Positions 38,901 through 46,547 of a stretch of 64,000 bases of DNA are shown one piece after another. Below the pieces are notes generated by a model that did no database searches, was not told where the DNA came from, and was given only the letters and a program-made list of their open reading frames with translations. Every line of letters starts with the position of its first letter. Positions within the stretch are counted from its first letter, which is position 1. Both the position numbers and the translations under genes were made by a program. Source of the stretch: Diabrotica undecimpunctata (Eukaryota > Arthropoda > Insecta > Coleoptera > Chrysomelidae); NCBI RefSeq assembly GCF_040954645.1, contig NC_092805.1, forward strand, positions 21,850,741 to 21,914,740, written 5' to 3'.

Positions 38901-39994
38901 AAGAGCATTTGGAAATCATATCTTTGAACGTGTTGACAGCTTCACATACCTTGGCTCGCTAGTGACTACTATCAATAAAACAAGCGAAGAAATTAAAAGA
39001 CGAATAAACCTTACAAATAGGGCATACTATGGACTCCAAAAACAGTTCCACTCAAGAAATAAAAGAAAGAAACGTGGACTCTAACGCAGAAGGATGACAG
39101 ACTTCTGGGTATATTCGAGCGTAAGATACTCCGCAAAAATTTGGAACTATAGAGGATCAAGGGCAGTGGCGCAAAAGATTTAATTTCGAATATATACCAT
39201 ATCTTTAATGAACCAGATGTCGTAACGTTCATTAAAATACAGCGACTTAGATGGACCGGATACAATACGAATGCCTGACAACATTATTGCTAAAAAGCTA
39301 ACGACTGGAACACCTATAGGAAGAAGAAACAGAGGCCGACCGCGAATTAGGTGATTAGATGGAGTTAAGACCGAATTAGGGATACTAGAGATCAGAAGAG
39401 GACAACACGTTGCCAAAACTAATGGCGACTAATCTTCGAGCAGGCCAGGATCCACAGAAGGATTGTCGAGCCAAAGATGATGATTTGTTTCGTTATTTGT
39501 ATTTTTCCATCAGCTCATTTTCAGCATTATTCGTCTATCTGTTACCCCCTCCCATATTTTTAAGATGTGATTATATAGTTTTATGGCCCTGTCCTATATG
39601 CTTTGCTGTATCTATCTCTCTTTCTCTATCTAGATAGGTTGAGTTCTTTAGTTACTGAAACAAACAACTTACCCTCCTTGTATGCTTTTTTTAATTATCT
39701 TTTACAATATTGTCAGTGCAACGAGCTGTGTTCTAAACCTGATATTAAGACTAATTTTTTTGACTAAATAAATCTCAAATCTTATATTGATAGAGATTAT
39801 CTATTTTGTGACATTATTCTAACCCTAGCTCTAATATGTCGTTCCTTTAGTTATAGACATGTCACTAACTTATTATTAACCGACTAATACTGAATCCAAG
39901 ATATGCGTGGATCTTAAAAGTTTACTTTTCTTTCTACAGATCTCATTCGGAATGCTCAATAGATTCTTTAGACGAAGAAGAAAAAAAGCTTTAA
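10351..39994 (+). CDS. Mvl: NRAMP-family divalent metal transporter (malvolio/DMT1-like), complete, 9 coding exons
   Basis: A proton-coupled importer of Mn2+/Fe2+ and related divalent metals, expected in endosomal or plasma membranes. Coding exons: 10351-10539, 14355-14704, 21783-22027, 22916-23124, 25676-25723, 28910-29039, 30851-31103, 32915-33190, 39940-39994. All junctions have AG acceptors and GT donors, and the phases agree, giving 584 residues, typical for the family. Seen: a hydrophilic N-terminus of about 70 residues; the TM1 DPGN motif (about 87-90); the TM6 MPH motif (266-268), which with DPGN forms the metal site; and the family transport signature [19 protein letters not shown] across the exon 6/7 join. 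Twelve membrane segments are expected from the family. An NST sequon in exon 5 lies in the predicted TM7-8 extracellular loop. The short C-tail is acidic then basic. The acceptor just before the ATG implies an unlocated 5' UTR exon. I see no frameshift or stop. Confidence 0.95.
10790..11940 (-). mobile_element. LINE fragment with AP-endonuclease domain, in Mvl intron 1
   Basis: Read on the minus strand from 11940 downward: [47 protein letters not shown] and [12 protein letters not shown], the ordered motifs of a LINE endonuclease (L-T-E-T-W, Y-R-P-P, G-D-F-N, P-T-R). The segment down to about 10800 contains [12 protein letters not shown], like the linker before the RT domain. RT motifs are missing, so the element is cut before its RT. 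Jockey/CR1-like; the exact clade is not determined. Confidence 0.65.
12148..12311. mobile_element. 164-bp hAT-type MITE with 8-bp target duplication, in Mvl intron 1
   Basis: Bounded by exact 8-bp repeats agactgcg at 12140-12147 and 12312-12319. The termini are cagtaacgcacct and, in reverse complement, cagtggcgcaccg. Inside are runs of G and C (ctggggggg, then aacccccaaaccccccc) that can pair. The 8-bp duplication and CAGTG ends fit the hAT superfamily. Confidence 0.8.
13940..14200 (+). repeat. GC-rich structured block with tRNA-like promoter boxes, possibly SINE-related
   Basis: Contains two small stems: gggagcc (13956) with ggctccc (13973), and gtagg (13985) with cctac (13994). Further on, tggccgcgttg at about 14158 resembles a pol III A box and agttcaaacc at about 14183 resembles a B box, but the spacing and the flanks do not make a tRNA. 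Low confidence; could be chance. Confidence 0.25.
14355..14704 (+). CDS. Mvl: Mvl coding exon 2 (TM1-TM3)
   Basis: Residues 64-180. Contains [15 protein letters not shown], the unwound TM1 metal-binding segment, and the [11 protein letters not shown] segment of TM3. The acceptor is a long pyrimidine run ending cag at 14354. The donor gtaagt at 14705 leaves two bases, completed by the first base of exon 3 to give Val. Confidence 0.93.
14771..16320 (-). mobile_element. LINE A, 5'-truncated, with 13-bp target duplication, in Mvl intron 2
   Basis: The minus strand carries [20 protein letters not shown] (about 15700) and [20 protein letters not shown] (about 15320), the RT fingers and the YADD catalytic motif, in broken frames. 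The 3' end is at the left, with a (CAT)4 tail on plus. Flanks are ccatatactatct at 14758-14770 and 16321-16333. Belongs to the same family as the copies at 26427, 42550, 51757 and 38200; the clade is not certain. Inactive. Confidence 0.85.
16334..17772 (-). mobile_element. LINE B (RTE-like), 5'-truncated, largely open RT frame, in Mvl intron 2
   Basis: A single minus-strand frame from about 17770 to 16359 encodes most of an [41 protein letters not shown] (motif A), [20 protein letters not shown] (motif B), [18 protein letters not shown] (motif C as FADD) and the C-terminal [16 protein letters not shown] block. The first Met at 17618 is not the true start, since homologous residues continue upstream to the truncation. 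The 3' end is a (TTC)n run on plus, i.e. a GAA-type tail. It directly follows LINE A and shares tatactatct with it at 16324-16333 and 17773-17782. No endonuclease domain remains. Confidence 0.9.
17783..19914. other. Mvl intron 2, no gene recognised
   Basis: Starts with short tandem copies of atatatactatctaag (about 17783-17821). At about 18013-18035 gggattaaaccgcaattgag resembles the snapback-related repeat at 48088. The remainder is AT-rich with no family resemblance. Confidence 0.4.
19915..20580 (-). mobile_element. RTE-like LINE fragment in Mvl intron 2
   Basis: The minus strand encodes [15 protein letters not shown], a stop, [20 protein letters not shown] and [20 protein letters not shown], i.e. 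RT motifs B, C and D with YADD intact. Upstream at about 20560-20460 a broken motif A (E-K-A-F-D-R) is visible. Cut at both ends; no target duplication identified. Confidence 0.75.
20585..21782. other. Mvl intron 2, nothing recognised
   Basis: No open frame that I can assign. A/T-rich, with a long A-rich stretch around 21470-21640. Confidence 0.4.
21783..22027 (+). CDS. Mvl: Mvl coding exon 3 (TM4-TM5 and following loop)
   Basis: Residues 181-261 plus split codons at both ends. Reads [20 protein letters not shown] and later [19 protein letters not shown], both characteristic of eukaryotic NRAMP proteins. Acceptor tttcag ends at 21782; donor gtaagc at 22028. Confidence 0.93.
22916..23124 (+). 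CDS. Mvl: Mvl coding exon 4 (TM6-TM7)
   Basis: Residues 262 (split Gly) to 331. Carries [19 protein letters not shown], the TM6 Met/His metal-coordinating segment, then the long hydrophobic TM7. Acceptor ttttcag ends at 22915; donor gtaagt at 23125; phase 0 out. Confidence 0.93.
23460..23765 (-). mobile_element. Tc1/mariner-related transposase C-terminal remnant, Mvl intron 4
   Basis: The minus strand reads [20 protein letters not shown], then [13 protein letters not shown] and RYDNCIQLD in shifting frames, like the F-F-L-W-G-x-x-K...I-D-x-L-x-x-R-I-x-x-A-C ending of insect mariner-related transposases. A short relic. Confidence 0.5.
23900..24210 (+). mobile_element. DDE transposase C-terminal remnant, Mvl intron 4
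   Basis: [20 protein letters not shown], then [20 protein letters not shown] and, after a stop, an H-V-K-K-V-E-like stretch. This matches the end of a family of insect DDE transposases (V-W-x-Q-V-K-x-Y-V-A). Oppositely oriented to the remnant just upstream, so a separate insertion. Confidence 0.5.
24771..25401 (+). mobile_element. PIF/Harbinger-derived element with long terminal inverted repeats, Mvl intron 4
   Basis: The left end aggttgccatatacgctacg and the reverse complement of the right end aagacgccatagacactacg pair for about 40 bases, including ctacgataaatc and acgatttaac. TAA flanks both ends (24768-24770, 25402-25404), the 3-bp duplication typical of PIF/Harbinger. Inside, 24990-25165 encodes [20 protein letters not shown], then [19 protein letters not shown], matching the N-terminus of Harbinger nucleases (R-x-x-W-V-R-x-W...L-x-x-E-L...F-x-N-F-x-R-M). 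No DDE residues are left, so it is non-autonomous. Confidence 0.72.
25676..25723 (+). CDS. Mvl: Mvl coding exon 5, 48-bp micro-exon in the TM7-8 loop
   Basis: Sixteen codons, phase 0 on both sides, between an atttcag acceptor and a gtaagt donor. Encodes the extracellular loop and includes the N-glycosylation sequon NST at about residue 342. It lies at the place where known DMT1/Mvl proteins have their glycosylated loop. Because it is symmetrical, skipping it would keep the reading frame. Confidence 0.85.
26427..27458 (-). mobile_element. LINE C, 5'-truncated, with 14-bp target duplication, Mvl intron 5
   Basis: Minus-strand frame 27360-26554: motif [21 protein letters not shown], motif [21 protein letters not shown], the thumb block [20 protein letters not shown], and [20 protein letters not shown] then [19 protein letters not shown], ending in [10 protein letters not shown]. 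The 3' tail is (CAT)4 on plus. Flanks ctcggtagcatatt at 26413-26426 and 27459-27472 are identical. Same family as LINE A and better preserved; catalytic Y is F (FADD). Confidence 0.92.
27640..28269 (-). mobile_element. hAT fragment: terminal repeat end and BED zinc finger, Mvl intron 5
   Basis: On the minus strand the segment begins cagtgtttcccatatgctgg, a hAT-like terminus. Downstream (27860-27690) it encodes [34 protein letters not shown] and [18 protein letters not shown], the C-x2-C...H-x4-H BED finger and its typical surroundings in ZBED5/SCAND3-type hAT transposases. A stop lies just before the finger and another after it, and no catalytic domain follows. The other terminus was not found, so this is a broken 5' part. 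Confidence 0.7.
28910..29039 (+). CDS. Mvl: Mvl coding exon 6 (TM8 and start of transport signature)
   Basis: Residues 348-390 plus one base. Encodes a TM8 ending in [12 protein letters not shown], the first half of the NRAMP signature. Acceptor tttttag ends at 28909. The donor is gttaat at 29040, weaker than the other donors of the gene but required by the protein match to exon 7. Confidence 0.9.
29605..30330. repeat. A/T-rich minisatellite of AATAAAATAG-like units, Mvl intron 6
   Basis: About 0.7 kb of diverged short tandem units built from aataaaat, aatagaataaaat and similar words, on the plus strand with almost no C. The minus strand is open only because it lacks stop words (TTTTAT repeats). 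It lies about 0.5 kb before exon 7. Confidence 0.9.
30851..31103 (+). CDS. Mvl: Mvl coding exon 7 (transport signature, TM9-TM10)
   Basis: Residues 391 (split Gly) to 474. Opens with [16 protein letters not shown], the second half of the signature, followed by two hydrophobic segments and [16 protein letters not shown]. Acceptor cctacag ends at 30850; donor gtaagt at 31104. Confidence 0.93.
31320..32880 (-). mobile_element. LINE fragment (I/Jockey-like RT), Mvl intron 7
   Basis: Minus strand from 32530 downward: [40 protein letters not shown] with [14 protein letters not shown] (32400-32220), [20 protein letters not shown] and [20 protein letters not shown] (32210-32080). These are the standard RT N-terminal blocks. 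The remainder to about 31320 is badly decayed. YADD is not seen. Boundaries approximate. Confidence 0.7.
32915..33190 (+). CDS. Mvl: Mvl coding exon 8 (TM11-TM12)
   Basis: Residues 475 (split Ile) to 566. Starts [20 protein letters not shown], then a second strongly hydrophobic stretch and the cytosolic tail. Acceptor gttacag ends at 32914; donor gtaagg at 33191. The donor itself supplies an in-frame TAA, so retention of the last intron would end the protein here. Confidence 0.92.
33304..35399 (-). mobile_element. LINE H (I-clade-like) with RT and RNase H, 14-bp target duplication, Mvl intron 8
   Basis: Minus strand: [20 protein letters not shown] and [20 protein letters not shown] (RT finger and motif A, about 35310-35170); [20 protein letters not shown] (about 34550-34490); then an RNase H domain with [28 protein letters not shown] and AIYTDSLSS, ending [15 protein letters not shown]. 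The second RNase H catalytic residue, normally Glu in T-A-E-L, is Lys. The 3' end is at the left with an A7 tail on minus. Flanks tattttgttggatt at 33290-33303 and 35400-35413 are identical. 5'-truncated inside RT; several frameshifts. Confidence 0.88.
35857..35923. repeat. (TA)n microsatellite, about 33 units
   Basis: Uninterrupted TA dinucleotides in Mvl intron 8. Expected to be length-variable. Confidence 0.95.
35924..37885. other. Mvl intron 8, nothing recognised
   Basis: AT-rich, no coding resemblance on either strand. Confidence 0.45.
37890..38020 (-). mobile_element. Short RTE-like RT fragment (motif A)
   Basis: The minus strand reads [20 protein letters not shown], the motif A block of BovB/RTE-type RTs (D-L-E-K-A-Y-D-R-V-P). 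Only about 130 bp; it abuts a plus-strand LINE of another family. Confidence 0.6.
38024..39480 (+). mobile_element. Decayed LINE of the LINE A/C family, plus strand, Mvl intron 8
   Basis: Frames switch but the order is kept: [10 protein letters not shown] at about 38250, [20 protein letters not shown] (38345), [20 protein letters not shown] (38720, YADD changed to YADH), [20 protein letters not shown] (38940), NRGRPRI-type end (39340). The tail at about 39477 is gatgatgatttg. Opposite orientation to most family members in the window. The RT catalytic Asp is lost. Confidence 0.75.
39940..39994 (+). CDS. Mvl: Mvl coding exon 9 (C-terminal tail and stop)
   Basis: The first base completes Arg567, then [17 protein letters not shown] and TAA at 39992-39994. 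The acceptor is a long pyrimidine tract ending tctacag at 39939. The assignment rests on phase agreement and on the sensible short acidic tail. It is less certain than the membrane exons because NRAMP tails are poorly conserved. Confidence 0.78.
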
Positions 39995-40377
39995 TTTAAA
40001 TCTCGAATACGGTACATATAATGTACTATTTTGTGTAATATCATTGATGACTGCCATAACATAAAGGCTAATATATAGATAGTAACAGAGATGATATTGT
40101 TAAAGAATTGAAATTTTATTGTAAAATTGTATTTATTTTAGGTATCTTGACCTATTCGTTTAAAGTTTAGGCTCTAAACAGCATGTAAAATATTGTATAA
40201 ATATTGACGTGGTTTCCTGTGTGAAATTCCTAAAAAAATAACCAAAAGCATCTAATTTGTAAACAAATCTATGTTCTTACTAAATAATGACAATGTAATT
40301 GTAAGATCCATCAATAGGAGGTTTTATAGCAAATCTTTAAAGAGAACATTTGTTAGTAGGATAGCGAATAAAATAAA
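39995..40377 (+). other. Mvl: Likely Mvl 3' UTR with polyadenylation signals
   Basis: AT-rich non-coding DNA after the Mvl stop. The first plus-strand AATAAA motifs are at 40367-40372 and 40372-40377, giving a 3' UTR of about 0.4 kb just before a Tc1 remnant. A longer UTR cannot be excluded. I see no iron-responsive hairpin with a CAGTG loop. Confidence 0.4.
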
Positions 40378-40439
40378 TAGTGTACACTGACAGTAAATTT
40401 ATTATTTTCCAAAATATTTATCAATGAGGATCAATACTC

Positions 40440-40950
40440 ATTTGAATGTATTTTTATGAACGTCCTAACTCTGTGATATATCCATTTCTTCAAATTTATA
40501 TAACAGCCTTATTATAAACTCGCTTTATAGAGTAGCTTCGCCTTTAGACTTGATATCCGCTCGAATTCGGTTGGGCATTACTCGTTTGAGGATCTGCACA
40601 GTTCAAACGTTAATTCTTTGCAAATCTGCTCCATTTTGGCTTGAAGTTCGTGTAATGTCCGCTGTGTATTATTCGTTAGTATCTGTTTCATGTTATGCTG
40701 TAGTGTTTCAATGAAATTTAGGTCAGGATTGTTGGAAGGCCAAGAAATGACATTTATATTGTGGTTTCCAAACCAGTTGTTTGTGGTTCTGGCCATATGA
40801 CAGGCCCTTGGTCCTATAATTCTTGACCTTGTCCTGTTAAAATATAATTCCCGCCAGCATTTAATTTCACAATACCTGGTAATATGCTATTTTGAACTAT
40901 TTGTTGATACTTCGTAGCATTTGTGGTACTCTCAATAAATTAAAAACATC
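40440..40950 (-). mobile_element. Tc1-like transposase remnant
   Basis: The minus strand reads NNWFGNHNINVISWPSNNPD, then LNFIETLQHNMKQILTNN and TLHELQAKMEQICKELT, the third-acidic block (W-P-S-x-x-P-D-L-N-P-I-E) and C-terminal part of a Tc1-type transposase. The Pro of NPIE is Phe. The upstream half is decayed. Confidence 0.72.
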
Positions 40951-41289
40951 CTAACCTTGAAACTGCCACAAAACCCCAAATCATCACTTATTTGTGCCAC
41001 TGCAATTTCTGTAAGAAACCGATTTCAGGTGTTTCGAAATGTGAATGTATTTGATCGAATGGTTAGAAGACGCCGCAACGAAACTGGAATAATTGAGAAA
41101 TCCAGAAAATGCAAGGAAACGAATAATGTTTCTTCGACAAATCACCAATAGGACGTACAGATGGGTTTGGAGATAATAAAATGTAATGAAATGAAAGATA
41201 TGTCCAAACTTGTATGTCCCAAAGAAAAAAGTTTGTTGAATGGTTTGAACTGAAATTTTATTTGAAGCTTGATGTGAACAGCTCATCAT

Positions 41290-41700
41290 CTACGACCTCT
41301 TGAATGCTTACCGGCATATAGAGGATGTTTTGGTAGAAGCAGTTGATACGTTTGGCCCATTTTTAGGGGATAATTTCATCTTTATACCTGATTTACCACG
41401 ACATACTATAAGAATCGTGATGAATTACTTGAAGAAAGAAGGCATCAATTCCCTAGAACTATAATGGCTAGTTTGCAGCTCTGTGCTGAATATGATCCGA
41501 AAAATTTGGTATGAACTTCATCCTATCATTAAAAATCAATCAAGCCAGCCAAAAAGTCTTGCTGAGCTACAGAACGTGCTTCGTAAAGAATATGATTGTC
41601 TTCCTCGAGATTTTATTCAAACTTTGTTCCATTCCAAGATATATACAAGTGATTATCGAACAGAATACCCGATATTATATAATTCGCTTTAAGTTCATTC
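41290..41700 (+). mobile_element. Second Tc1-like transposase remnant, divergent from the first
   Basis: Plus strand: GPFLGDNFIFIPDLPRHTIR, then IVMNYLKKEGINSLEL, then IWYELHPIIKNQSSQPKSLA with ELQNVLRKEYDCLPRDFIQT. These align with the H-D-N-A-R-P-H region and the C-terminal R-I-R...L-x-E-L...W-x-x-I-P-Q block of Tc1 transposases. Two frames, no catalytic block left intact. Confidence 0.65.
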
Positions 41701-42549
41701 GTAATTTTTATTGTTTGATATCGTATCGTTTTATAGGCTAATTAAATAAAGACTCTAAAGAATCAATTAATTTAAAGGTAAAAAATATTGAGGAATATTT
41801 CTTTATTCCAAAATATATAGGGTGACCGCTGTTTTTGCCCTCCAGTGTAGATTGTAACATATTTTACAGCTTGTGTTGTACTAAGAGCTTACGAATCCTT
41901 TTGTGCGTATCGCTTTTGTGTTGTTTGTACTATATGTATTGAGTAAATACCTTGTTAATATGTATAGCTTTGTTGTCTTTATGAATAGCCGTGTATTATA
42001 TCCGAACGACTGCGGCGTCTCGGGCGACAAACCGTCTTAAGAAGATGAACATTTTTATTTCGACCGACCCAAATTTCAGTCGAAATGTTACCACTGGTTT
42101 TCCGAGCCTATATCCTGAAATCGTATTGTGAGAATTTAACAAATTAAAAAACACGCATAAATCTTCCTCATACTGAGTTTTCTCCGTAAAATATGCTGTA
42201 TCCTGTATTTGTCTTAATATTTGTAATTGTCTCTTCCCGTTTTCGTTAACCAGTGGAATAAACCATTCAAAATGAAAAATTTTATTATATAGTTGTTGTA
42301 TAATTGTTTCTATAACACTTAACTGCTTTCTGTTTATTTGTAACAGATGTGGTATCCAACAGGAACATAATTTTTTTAATATACTTTTCTTGCAAAATTT
42401 TTTGAATTGAGTTCTTTGTAATCCCGATGTCTATTCCTTAAACACCTGTGTAGGTTAGGTTAGATAATTGTCAGTTAGTTGGTTAGTTAGTTCAAATAGG
42501 CTTTGTTTTGGGTTTAGTACACCTGATAACTTTTTTCATTGTACCATAT

Positions 42550-42948
42550 CATCATCAGTGGCATTACAGCTTATTATGAGCCAAAGCATTCTTCAGAACA
42601 ATCTTCCATTCGCCCCTGTCTCTGGCAACTCTTCTCCATGCTTTTTCTCCAATGGATTTTAGATCATCCTCTATGTTATCTTGATACCTAAGTTTTGGTC
42701 TTCCTCTGGCTCGTCTTCCCACTGGTCCTCTTCGGTCGAAAATTTTTCTGATCGTTGCCTCTTCATGCCGTTTCATCTCGCCTAATTACATGCCCTATCC
42801 ATCGAAGGCGTGCTAATTTAATACATTTTACAACGTCAGGTTCCCCAAAACTTCTGTATAACTCAAAGTTGTAGCGCCTACGCCACAAACCCTGTTCTTG
42901 GATTCCTCCATATATTTTCCTTAGAATTTTTCTCTCGAAACGTTTAAG
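42550..42948 (-). mobile_element. LINE D, short 3' copy with 13-bp target duplication
   Basis: 399 bp from the C-terminal end only: [56 protein letters not shown], then (in another frame) VGRRARGRPKLRYQDNIEDD. The 3' tail catcatcag is at the left. Flanks cattgtaccatat at 42537-42549 and 42949-42961 are identical. Severe 5' truncation with a clean duplication is the signature of abortive target-primed insertion. Confidence 0.9.
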
Positions 42949-42961
42949 CATTGTACCATAT

Positions 42962-44245
42962 ATGTATTTATATTTAAGAATGTAAGCAATTTGTCCATAT
43001 CTTCCCTTTCCCCTATATTATTATTACCTACTTTATATTAAAACATAACTTTTTTCACTTATCCTATTATTGCATATAAACTTGTAAACCAAACATTTTC
43101 ACGCTGGTGAATTGCTCTCAGATATTGCTATTACTGCCGCAAATGAATATACCATACCTTCCCTAACTAGCTAGAAAAATGTTTTTGTTTTTTAAACGTT
43201 GAGGCCAAATTCCATTTGCCATTAGCGATGCGCTGAATTTGAAGTATTTATATTCTCTTCAGTTACTCTTTTGTCCGGTTTAAGTAGCTTATAGGTGAGT
43301 TTATCAGCGGATGATGTGAATTCGATTCGCAGTACAAGTAGAAAATGAAAAAATATTGTTAAAATGATCTCTCCTACCAAACTAGGACAAACTACGCAGT
43401 AGTAGGTTGTCTATAACTATTTCCAACTCCAAGAGTGCCGTCAAAACAATAACGTGTTTGAATCACGTGAACTCCCCAAAGATCTGTAAATATTACTCAA
43501 CGAAAGTACACAGTTTCTTTACACTTAGATATTCGGAATCGTCGTTAAATTTTAAGTTTCGTATATCCATGTACCCTTAATAGTATGCACTGTAGATATA
43601 TGCATAATATCGATCTACACCCAAAGTAGAAAGCATATGTATATTTATATTTTGAAAGTCACAGTAATGAAAAAATTCTGAAATCCAATAGATCCAGACT
43701 TGAACCCAACCAACGACTGTAGTGAAATATGGGTAGAAGTGCTTCTAATCGTTTTATTCAGTACATATAAAAAGAATAATATTTTGTAGTAGGGTATTCA
43801 CATACATCACTATGTATTTGTACATAAAATGCAATATAATTGATGATTTGTATATAAAACCTTCTATAGATTAATTGACAATTATATTTATTATCAGTTT
43901 TTGATGGGGGCGCTAACAACTGTACAAATATGACTAAATAATTAGAATGTATAAAGCTAGGGCAAATCTTTCAAACCATTTAAATATTTACTAACACAAT
44001 ATAAACATTTTTTACATGTGTCAGTACAGAACTATCAAATAGAATCGGATATTTTATTGTAGAAATATGTAATTTTTTTACTACCACTATTAGTACTATA
44101 AAGTATTAAAACGTTGCACGGGTTCCTATTTCAAGCCCTAATCTCTAACGTCTCAGATTATCAGCAGAATTTCTCTGTTTTTCATTGTTATCTCAAGCTA
44201 CTTGTGAAAGAAAGCATTTGGCAGAGTAAGACTCAAAGATGTAAT
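42962..44245. other. Intergenic DNA, nothing recognised
   Basis: AT-rich, no family resemblance. Confidence 0.45.
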
Positions 44246-45069
44246 CCATCTTCTAGGTAATAGAGAAGTTTCCATGGATATAAAAACGATTGAAAACATC
44301 TGCCAAAACAACAAAATGGAGGTCAGAATAGATGGACAATGTACAGAAACTATAAACATAGACAACGGAATAAGACAGGGGGACTTATTAAGTCCTAGTC
44401 TCTTCAATTCAATCATGGATGAAGTGTCAACAAAGGAAGAGGATCAAGACCAGTCCACATATTTAACACAAGAGCAAAAGAATTCAGCTAATTCAGTTGT
44501 CATAACTTATAAAATCAAAACAATAGTAGTCAGCAAAGAACCAACCAGATGTAAACTCGAAATCGATGGCAGTAGTATTGAGCAAGTAATGGAAATAAAA
44601 TACCTTGGAATTACACTATCCAGCTATGTAGACCTGGACAAAGAAGTGAGAGATCAAGTTCAAAAACCAAATAGACTGGCAGGATACCTTAATAACACTA
44701 TATGGCGAAACAGACACATTAACACTGAGATGAAGTCAAGAATTTATAAAGATACTGTAAGACAACAGGTCTTGTAAACAAGACCCTACATAGCAACAAG
44801 ACGAAGGCTACTGGAAACGGCAGAGAAGAGAGTACTGAGAAGAATTACAGGAAATACGCTGAGAGATCGAAAGAGAAGTGGACATTAGAAGAAAATGTAA
44901 CGTGCAGTGTATAAATGAATGGACACAAAATAGAAAAAAAAATGGAATAACCACATAAGCAGAATGAGGAACCGTGTGGTCAAAGTAGCAAGAGATATAT
45001 CACTAATCGGTAGAAGAAATATCGGACGACCGCGCAATAGACCGCATTCCATAGAGGTATCAATCCGCC
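44246..45069 (+). mobile_element. Older LINE fragment hosting the LINE G insertion
   Basis: Plus strand: TINIDNGIRQGDLLSPSLFN with SIMDEV (RT motif B), KTIVVSKEPTRCKLEIDGSS, VMEIKYLGITLSSYVDLDKE and, in other frames, LLETAEKRVLRRITGNTLRD, INEWTQNRKKEWNNHISRMR and IGRRNIGRPRNRP. Motif C is missing. The family resembles the fragments at 53230-56120. LINE G was inserted just past its end. Confidence 0.72.
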
Positions 45070-45078
45070 AATGAACAA

Positions 45079-46538
45079 TAACGTATACGGGGAAGTATTG
45101 AAAATGCTGTGCGAAACAAACAGTCAATTTCTAGACTCACTCGTCAGACTCTTTAACAATATTTATAACAGCGGGGAGTTTCCTGAAGACTGGCTAGAGT
45201 CAACTTTTGTTGCCATACCGAAAAAACCAAAAGCAAAGTCTTGTGATCAACATCGGATGATAAGTCTAATTAACCACATTTCGAAGGCATACACCAAGGT
45301 TATTTACAACAGAATAAGCAAAAAATGCGAGGATAACATTGGAGATTTGCAGTTTGGGTTTCGGAATTCTCTTGGGACAAGAGAAACACTTTTTAGTCTA
45401 CAGGTACTCATCCAGCGCTGCAGAGATATGAACAAAGACGTGTACATATGCTTTATAGACTACCCAAAAGCATTCGATAACGTAAAGCACGAAAAGATAA
45501 TTGCAGTTCTCCATAAGATCGGAGTCGACTACAGAGACATTCGAACAATAGCGAGTCTCTATTGGGGCCAAACAGCTAAAGTGAAAGTAGGATCTACATT
45601 GACCAATAAAATTGAGATCAAGAAAGGGGTACGACAGGGCTGTATCTTGTCTCCTATTCTCTTTAATATATACTCAGAAGAAGTATTTAAGACAGCGCTG
45701 GAGGAAAGCACAGAAGGCATAAAGATAAATGGAGAAATAATTAATAACATAAGGTATGCTGATGACACTGTGATTCTAGCAAGTAGCATGGAGGAACTGA
45801 GTTACCTAATGAGTAAGATACAAAAAACAAGTGCACAATACGGACTCAGACTAAATATCACAAAAACCAAATGGATGTTAGTAAGCAAAACCCAACAACC
45901 ACCACAGCAACTGATATTAGACAATGAAAGAATTGAACACGTGGATTCGTACATCTACTTGGGAACAACAGTTAACTCAAATTGGGATCAAGCGAAGGAA
46001 ATACGTATAAGAGTAGAAAAGGCAAGAGCATCGTTCACTAGCATGAAGCAAATTTTCACCTCTAAAAGCCTCACCCTACCTCTCAAAATTCGACTTCTGA
46101 AATATTATGTATTCCCGGTTTTGTTATATGGAATGGAGGCGTGGACAATGACCGCAACATTGATGAAAAAAGTAGAGGCCTTCGAAATGTGGGCTTACCG
46201 ACGTATATTACGTATATCCTGGACTGAGCACGTGACCAACGAAGAGATACTACGCCGGATAGGTAAGAGAGAGAGGTAGGAATAAGTATAAAGAAAAGAA
46301 AGTTGGAATACTTGGGTAACGTTATGAGACATAATAAATATAGAGTACTACAACTGATCGTTCAAGGGAAAATAGACAGCAGAAGGGGTCCAGGGAGGAG
46401 AAGACACTCGTGGATCCAAAACTTGCGGCAATGGTTCGGATTGTCATCTGCTGAACTATTCAGATCTGCCGTAAACAAAGTCAGAATAGCCATGTTGATT
46501 GCCAACGTTCGGAACGGACAAGGCACATGAAGAAGAAG
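45079..46538 (+). mobile_element. LINE G (RTE-like) with 9-bp target duplication and one frameshift
   Basis: Nearly intact RT half: AIPKKPKAKSCDQHRMISLI, QFGFRNSLGTRETLFSLQVL, VYICFIDYPKAFDNVKHEKI (motif A), GVRQGCILSPILFNIYSEEV (B), RYADDTVILASSMEELS (C, YADD intact), EAFEMWAYRRILRISWTEHV. The frame breaks at a GA run near 46268-46275 and resumes as ISIKKRKLEYLGNVMRHNKY up to GRRRHSWIQNLRQWFGL. The tail is gaagaagaag. Flanks aatgaacaa at 45070-45078 and 46539-46547 are identical, so the apparent first ATG at 45071 lies in the target copy, not in the element. Related to LINE B. Confidence 0.9.
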
Positions 46539-46547
46539 AATGAACAA

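Noticed and set aside
45071..45078. ATG at 45071 as the start of the LINE G protein
   Set aside because: It lies in the 9-bp target duplication; the element is 5'-truncated and has no start of its own.
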